The notes beneath the pieces are model-generated. The model did no database searches. It saw only the letters and a list, made by a program, of their open reading frames with translations, and had not been told where the DNA came from. This document shows, piece after piece, positions 59,408-64,000 of a stretch of DNA of 64,000 bases (the first letter of the stretch is position 1; every line of letters starts with the position of its first letter). The stretch spans positions 42,670,914 through 42,734,913 of the forward strand of contig NC_016132.3 in assembly GCF_000005505.3 (NCBI RefSeq), read 5' to 3'. The DNA is from Brachypodium distachyon. Taxonomy: Eukaryota > Streptophyta > Magnoliopsida > Poales > Poaceae. Position numbers and translations under genes: made by a program.

Positions 59408-60715
59408 TTTGATTCTAGTTGTAGCAATGCTACTGACATTTCTGGCATGATGTTAATACGTATTGATCTGTTGCTTGAGAGTCGATCGATTTGTTAACGC
59501 GTATGCAGGCAGCCACCCGCGTACCTTCTTACTCCACGCGCTCCACCGGCATCCAGCTTGAACATCTTGCATGTACGGTCCCTGCGCATGGGGCGGACAA
59601 GTACAGTAGTATGTCAGATTGCTCATTAGCAGCAATACACGGTAATCTACTCCAGGTGTACGTGCCAGCCCATGGATACGGAACTACCTGCACCGAAAGC
59701 AAAGCAGAGGCGCAAGCGCCGCTTATGTCCTGATTCTAAGCCATTGGGAATTGAATTGCTGGAGTTTTAAGCATGCGAGTGTATATTTTTAAGTCGATGA
59801 AAAAATAGTTATTTAGTTATTTCTTCGTCGATAATCATAAGCGAAGATTTTTTTTATCCATTGAACCTACATTAGCCTTACACGAATCTAATTAATTGAA
59901 TCAAAAAATTATTATCATGATTAAGAAATAGTTATTTCTCGGTCGCCTAGGAAATAGCAAAAACCGTTTAAGTATTTGCTCAAAATTGACCTTATAATCT
60001 AGAGATTATCTTAGAATTAGGATATATGCGGGATCCTGTTGGCATCCCTAAAGCTAAGTTGTGGACAACTGTGTAGGTGTGAAATGAATCATATCTGCTA
60101 GACCTGTGTCGGCAGCAGATGCGCACCTCTATGACATCAGAGACGCCTAGCCTCTCCGCGTCCTCTTTGGCATGATGCGAGCACATGATAGCTAGCTGTG
60201 ATCGTGCCAACTTGCATCTCAGACGCTCCAAATACCATCTTTTTCACAAGTGAAGTTGTATAAAGGGATAAATATGTGTGTCTCACAAAAATATGATGTG
60301 TGGACGTGATTTCTTGGACGTGGGAATACACTTACGATAATAGAGTATTGAACACTAAGATTTATACAGGTCTGAGCCTTGACGATTCGGTAATAGTCTT
60401 ACTCATGTCTTGGTTGTATTATTCACATAGAGGGGGTACATGGAGCGTACGCACCTTGGGTGGTGGAGCCCTATGTGGGTCCTGCGTTTCTGGTTCATGT
60501 AGTATATTGTGGTATGACTATCTACTACCAACCCTTTCATCGGCCTTCAATGAAGACGTGTCGAAGGCGGGGTAATTAACTCGAGGTAAGGCAAAACGAT
60601 ATAATTTGACTTGGGTAACATGACAAGGGACTCATTGCTTTTGCTGACGCGGCTTGTTTGCCGGAAAACGATCTTAGCCTAGCTTTGGTTAGATAGTTTA
60701 CACATTGTAGTGGTA
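59408..60715. other. intergenic, possibly Helitron body on the right
   Basis: The start holds the NHL 3' end. No gene is seen. From about 60,340 the words ACACTAAGATTTATACAGG resemble remnants common in grass repeats, but no family could be assigned. Confidence 0.35.
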
Positions 60716-61060
60716 TTAATTTCTTGGTACACACGAAACACATCGTCCCGAGTCCTCACCTGGATGGCGGCGCGGACAGCGATGAGGGAGATCAGATGAA
60801 CCACGGGAGCGCAGCCACGAGATTGCCGAGCTCCGAGTTCTGGTGCACCCAGAGGCTGCCAAGCGGGGCCGCGGAGCAGAGGAAGCAGCAGACGGAGAGG
60901 GAGGAGCGCCGAGGGGAGGAGGCGGTGGCATTGCGTCAGCCATGGCTTGTCGACGGCGCAAGGCGGCAGAGAGCGCCAAGAGATCGCGCAGGCGGAGCTG
61001 GGCGGAGATCTGGGCCAACATGTCGTCCGGGAGCAATAGGATCAGTTTGCCACCGCCGTG
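60716..61060 (-). pseudogene. F-box gene fragment
   Basis: On the minus strand LLLPDDMLAQISAQLRLRDL continues as LALSA and Arg-rich sequence, which matches the F-box core (LPDD-L--I---L-L-DLL-LSAV). After about 27 residues the frame becomes Pro/Ser/Arg-rich and unlike any F-box protein, and no body of the gene follows. An upstream part on the same strand looks like a gene's leader. It ends about 400 bp before a Helitron terminus, so it may be a captured 5' gene piece. Confidence 0.4.
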
Positions 61061-61420
61061 GCCAGCTATTGAGATCGGGGCATCTCGTTTGTGGGTTGGG
61101 TGGGCCGTTTGCTTCCTTTCTCCTTTTCTTTTCTTTTCTCAACCTCAAAAAAGTTTCAAAGTTAAACCCTACGGAGTATAAGAAGAAGAGCGAAGAGTGG
61201 AAAGCTTAGCTGTTCTTTTTCCCATATCTCGAGCAACCACGCGAAACCCCTTTGGATCTGTCCTCGTTTTAATGTATCGGCTTGATACAACAACAAGTAT
61301 TTATAATAGAGCATGGTGTGTTGACGGATCAATGATGAATATTGTTCGTTTATTTCAATTGAATGTCAAATTATGTTGTTGTTTTTTATAAACTTGAATT
61401 TTTTTGTGCACACGTTAAGA

Positions 61421-61445
61421 GCCCGTGCCACGGGCATGGTACTGG
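61421..61445 (+). mobile_element. Helitron 3' terminus
   Basis: GCCCGTGCCACGGGC forms a perfect short hairpin, followed by ATGGTA and CTGG, then T. This is the textbook Helitron end (GC hairpin, short spacer, CTRR, insertion before T). The 5' end was not found. The F-box fragment upstream would lie inside. Confidence 0.65.
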
Positions 61446-61906
61446 TAGATAATAAAAGGTTTTACATATTGGGTGCAATCTTCCAACTTACAAGCACATT
61501 AATCTTACAGGGAGTAGTAAAATAGAATAGCTGGAAGTTAGAATTTATCGTGCGTGGACGTCTAATAAATGTACTAGTAACAAATTATTTGAACATCGTT
61601 CGTAATCGTACCGTATCATTCCCGTAGCAACGGCCTAGCAGCTCAACCCGAGCAAATCCTACACGTCGGACCCCCTGGACCCACACTTCAGAGAGAAAGC
61701 CAGTCCCTAGATTTCCAGCCAAGAGAACGCAAAGAAATGAGAGCATGTTCGGGCTGTTCCAAGCAGCAGAGAGAAGAGAAGCAACCTAACATCCAGCCCA
61801 GCCGCGAGAAAGAGATCCCGCCGAATCCCCAAACCCAACCACCGCGCCTCGCCCGCCTCTCCGGCGACCCCCAGATCCCGCCGGCGGCGGAGGCGGGGAG
61901 GCGAAG
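61446..61906 (+). promoter_or_regulatory. promoter and leader region of the SYS1 gene
   Basis: A short stretch lies between the Helitron end and the SYS1 ATG. From about 61,780 it is GC-rich (GAAAGAGATCCCGCCGAATC) and runs into the ATG at 61,907. No TATA box was seen. Confidence 0.4.
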
Positions 61907-63577
61907 ATGTTCTATGGGGCGATGGTGTGGGATCCGTGGCTGATCGTGTCGCAGATCGTCTGCCTGCAGTGCCTCTACTACCTCGCGCTCGGCCTCCTCA
62001 TGGCGCTCCTCGTCGGCACCCGCGTCCCCCGCCTCACACTCCTCTACCTCTTCGACTTCGCCACCCTCACCCCGCGAACCACCACCGGCTGGTGCGCCAT
62101 CGCCTCCTTCCTCCTCGCCGCCGTCGCAGGGTACGCTACCGCCAGTACTCGTCCCCATTCATCCCTTCCGCACACAAACGACCACTGCTCGCTTCCTCTT
62201 CTTGGTTCGTCCAAGCCACGGCCTATCAGTGGTACGGGGTTCGTCTAGTAGGAGTCGAACAAGAAATAGTCCGGTTGGGCGCCTGCTTTTGGTAGTAATT
62301 GCTTCTCGCCTGACAGGAGCAGAGGCTGTAGTCAGACAGTACTAATTGGTAATTGCTGCTAGTTATAAAAGCATTGACTGTAAATTTCCATTTCAGTTGC
62401 GTGTATGTTCCAGATCTATGCGCTTAGGATAGGTAGTGCTATTCTACTGTGCTAAACGTGTAGAATGTCATAGCCATTTCTTGGAACATTAGTTAAGCCC
62501 ATGACAGTATTGTTTGTGCATTGGAGCTCGAACAGGTCCTGATTGTGTACTTCTCCCAGCTAGCCCTGTGAAGTATCTGAATTACAGAGCCAATATATCA
62601 TGTAACATTAGCAGCAAGGTGTTATCGCCTTGTCGGCTTACTAGTTGTGTGCAATAGGAAAATTGTTTTTAGTAGTGCCATTGATGTTCCATATGGAAAC
62701 CTTGTTCATATTGTTGTGGCTTGCATATTGTGCCCAATCATGACAGAATGAAATACCGTCATAGTCCTATCAGCCATTGACAGACCAGTAATTTTTTTTT
62801 TCTATTCCAATTTTAATCCAGAAAGATTTGGTAGGCCCTTCTCATCTTCATTCTACAAATCAACCAAGAAGGGATTCTTCTCTAGACTATTCTCATAGCA
62901 GATAGTGTAATTAATCAATTATCCATCCCACATGCTCATCATCCATTAAAGAAGGAAAATGAATATCATCCACGGGTTACACTGTGTTACATGTTTTCTG
63001 ATTACTGTGAGAAGGCCCTTGACAAATTATCTGAACTTATGGGGAAAAATAGGAACAGTTTTGTTTTTCTTCGCTTCAAGCCTTTATGACCTAGAACTAA
63101 CTCTTACAGTTCACTTTAACTCGCACTATGTTTTTCATGGATAATTTCAGAAATCAAAACCGTGCTAGTGATGCTACCAATGACAAACTGGCCTTAAGGA
63201 ACAAAGAATTTTGATATTTGTTTTGCTATGACAGGAATAAGCATGATTCATGTTGTTTTAGTTTTTTTTCTCCAGTTGTATAACTTGCATCTATGTTTTG
63301 TACAAAACATGCTTGATGGTTAACTTTGCTGCCATGCTTTGCTTGAGCAGTGCTGCGTTCATGCTTTATGTGATTGAGAGAGCCAAGAAGTGCCTGGACT
63401 TTGCAGCTACCCTCTACATTATTCATCTGTTTATTTGCATTATTTATGGTGGATGGCCAGCTTCAATTACATGGTGGGTTGTTAATATCGTAAGTTTGGC
63501 AATCATGTCCCTCCTTGGTGAATACCTCTGCATCAGGCGGGAGCTAAGAGATATTCCAGTATCACGGATTCGTGCAA
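61907..63577 (+). CDS. SYS1: SYS1 homologue, Golgi membrane protein; last codons not located
   Basis: Exon 1, 61907-62130, and exon 2, 63351-63577, encode 150 residues plus one base. The protein starts MFYGAMVWDPWLIVSQIVCL and shows four hydrophobic spans: LYYLALGLLMALLVG, WCAIASFLLAAVAG, LYIIHLFICIIYGGWP and IVSLAIMSLLGEYL. It ends with the conserved ERAKKCLDF (in the loop) and CIRRELRDIPVSRIRA. Plant SYS1 proteins are about 150 residues, so only a few codons remain, in a third exon that I could not identify before position 64,000. SYS1 recruits the ARF-like GTPase ARL3/ARFRP1 to the trans-Golgi. Confidence 0.9.
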
Positions 63578-64000
63578 GTAAGCAATTCAATCTTGATAGA
63601 TTTGTATTGTTTCATTTTCCTTTAGATAATTATTTTCTTTGTAAACATGGAGTCCTTTGCAGTTTATAGCTTACTTATTTAACCCTCTTACTGAGGTTTG
63701 CCTACCTAAGGTTGTGTTGACTAGAATATTGGAGTGACTAACTTAACTTGTTAATACACTCTGCTAATGAATTTTGGAAACAATGGACATGGCACATGGA
63801 ATTGTTTGGATAACTTAATGTTTTTGTATTATTCTAATTCTTATGTTGCCACTTGGCACCTGTCTGTACCATGTGTGACGCTTATGAGTTTTAGTGGTCC
63901 CTATGTGCCTTGAAGCTAAGTACAGGTAGTACCAACTCACCTTTTGTGTCATGACAAAGCCCACATTTTGAAAGATTTCTGGTATGCTTATGTTGTCCAC

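Noticed and set aside
1..64000. CRISPR array, phage or bacterial operon
   Set aside because: No regularly spaced short repeats with unique spacers exist, and genes have spliceosomal introns; the direct repeats found are TE parts.
63578..64000. Third exon of SYS1 at the acceptor near 63,662
   Set aside because: Joining there gives a short tail unlike SYS1 C-termini; the true last exon may lie beyond the window.

Overview
The window is nuclear DNA from a grass, most likely a pooid (Brachypodium, Triticeae, oat or ryegrass type). The evidence is intron-rich genes with GT-AG junctions, GC-rich first exons, twelve short Stowaway-type MITEs with CTCCCTCCGT termini and TA flanks, and grass-type Helitron, TRIM, SINE, copia and L1-LINE remains. 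No bacterial, organellar or viral gene organisation is visible. The species cannot be fixed from sequence alone.

Layout. Positions 1 to about 9,440 are the interior and one side of a large Mutator-like (FAR1-type) transposon. It has three genes on the minus strand: an apparently intact 859-residue FAR1/MULE transposase (9044 to 5068), a small acidic protein ending in a basic nuclear-localisation-like tail (4041 to 3400), and a gene resembling the plant-mobile-domain proteins of TEs (2000 to beyond the left edge) that carries one in-frame stop. Its non-coding parts are very rich in GTAC. From 9,441 to 11,682 lie a Helitron end, a small hAT-like element and MITEs. From 11,683 to 34,915 there is one 36-exon plus-strand gene for a 2,434-residue plant homologue of spastizin (ZFYVE26/SPG15). 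Its introns hold a Helitron, a copia fragment, a 270-bp TRIM, a tRNA-type SINE and six further MITEs. Its stop codon lies inside a perfect 128-bp tandem duplication.

From 35 to 51 kb the DNA is mostly TE-derived. A degenerate L1-type LINE (37,559 to 44,294) is flanked by an 11-bp target-site duplication, and a second GTAC-rich segment lies at 45.1 to 45.9 kb. Four ordinary genes follow: an FCS-like zinc finger (FLZ) protein (+, 51,612 to 52,535), an organellar bL25 ribosomal protein (-, 56,976 to 53,679), an intronless NHL/LEA2 membrane protein (+, 58,790 to 59,407) and the Golgi protein SYS1 (+, from 61,907, last codons not located). An F-box fragment beside a Helitron terminus lies between the last two.

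The host genes form no shared pathway. Spastizin and SYS1 both belong to endomembrane trafficking and the rest are unrelated. The most unusual material is the three-gene FAR1-type transposon with its GTAC-dense non-coding DNA and a possible non-autonomous relative 40 kb away. All exon models were read by eye from splice signals and reading frame.
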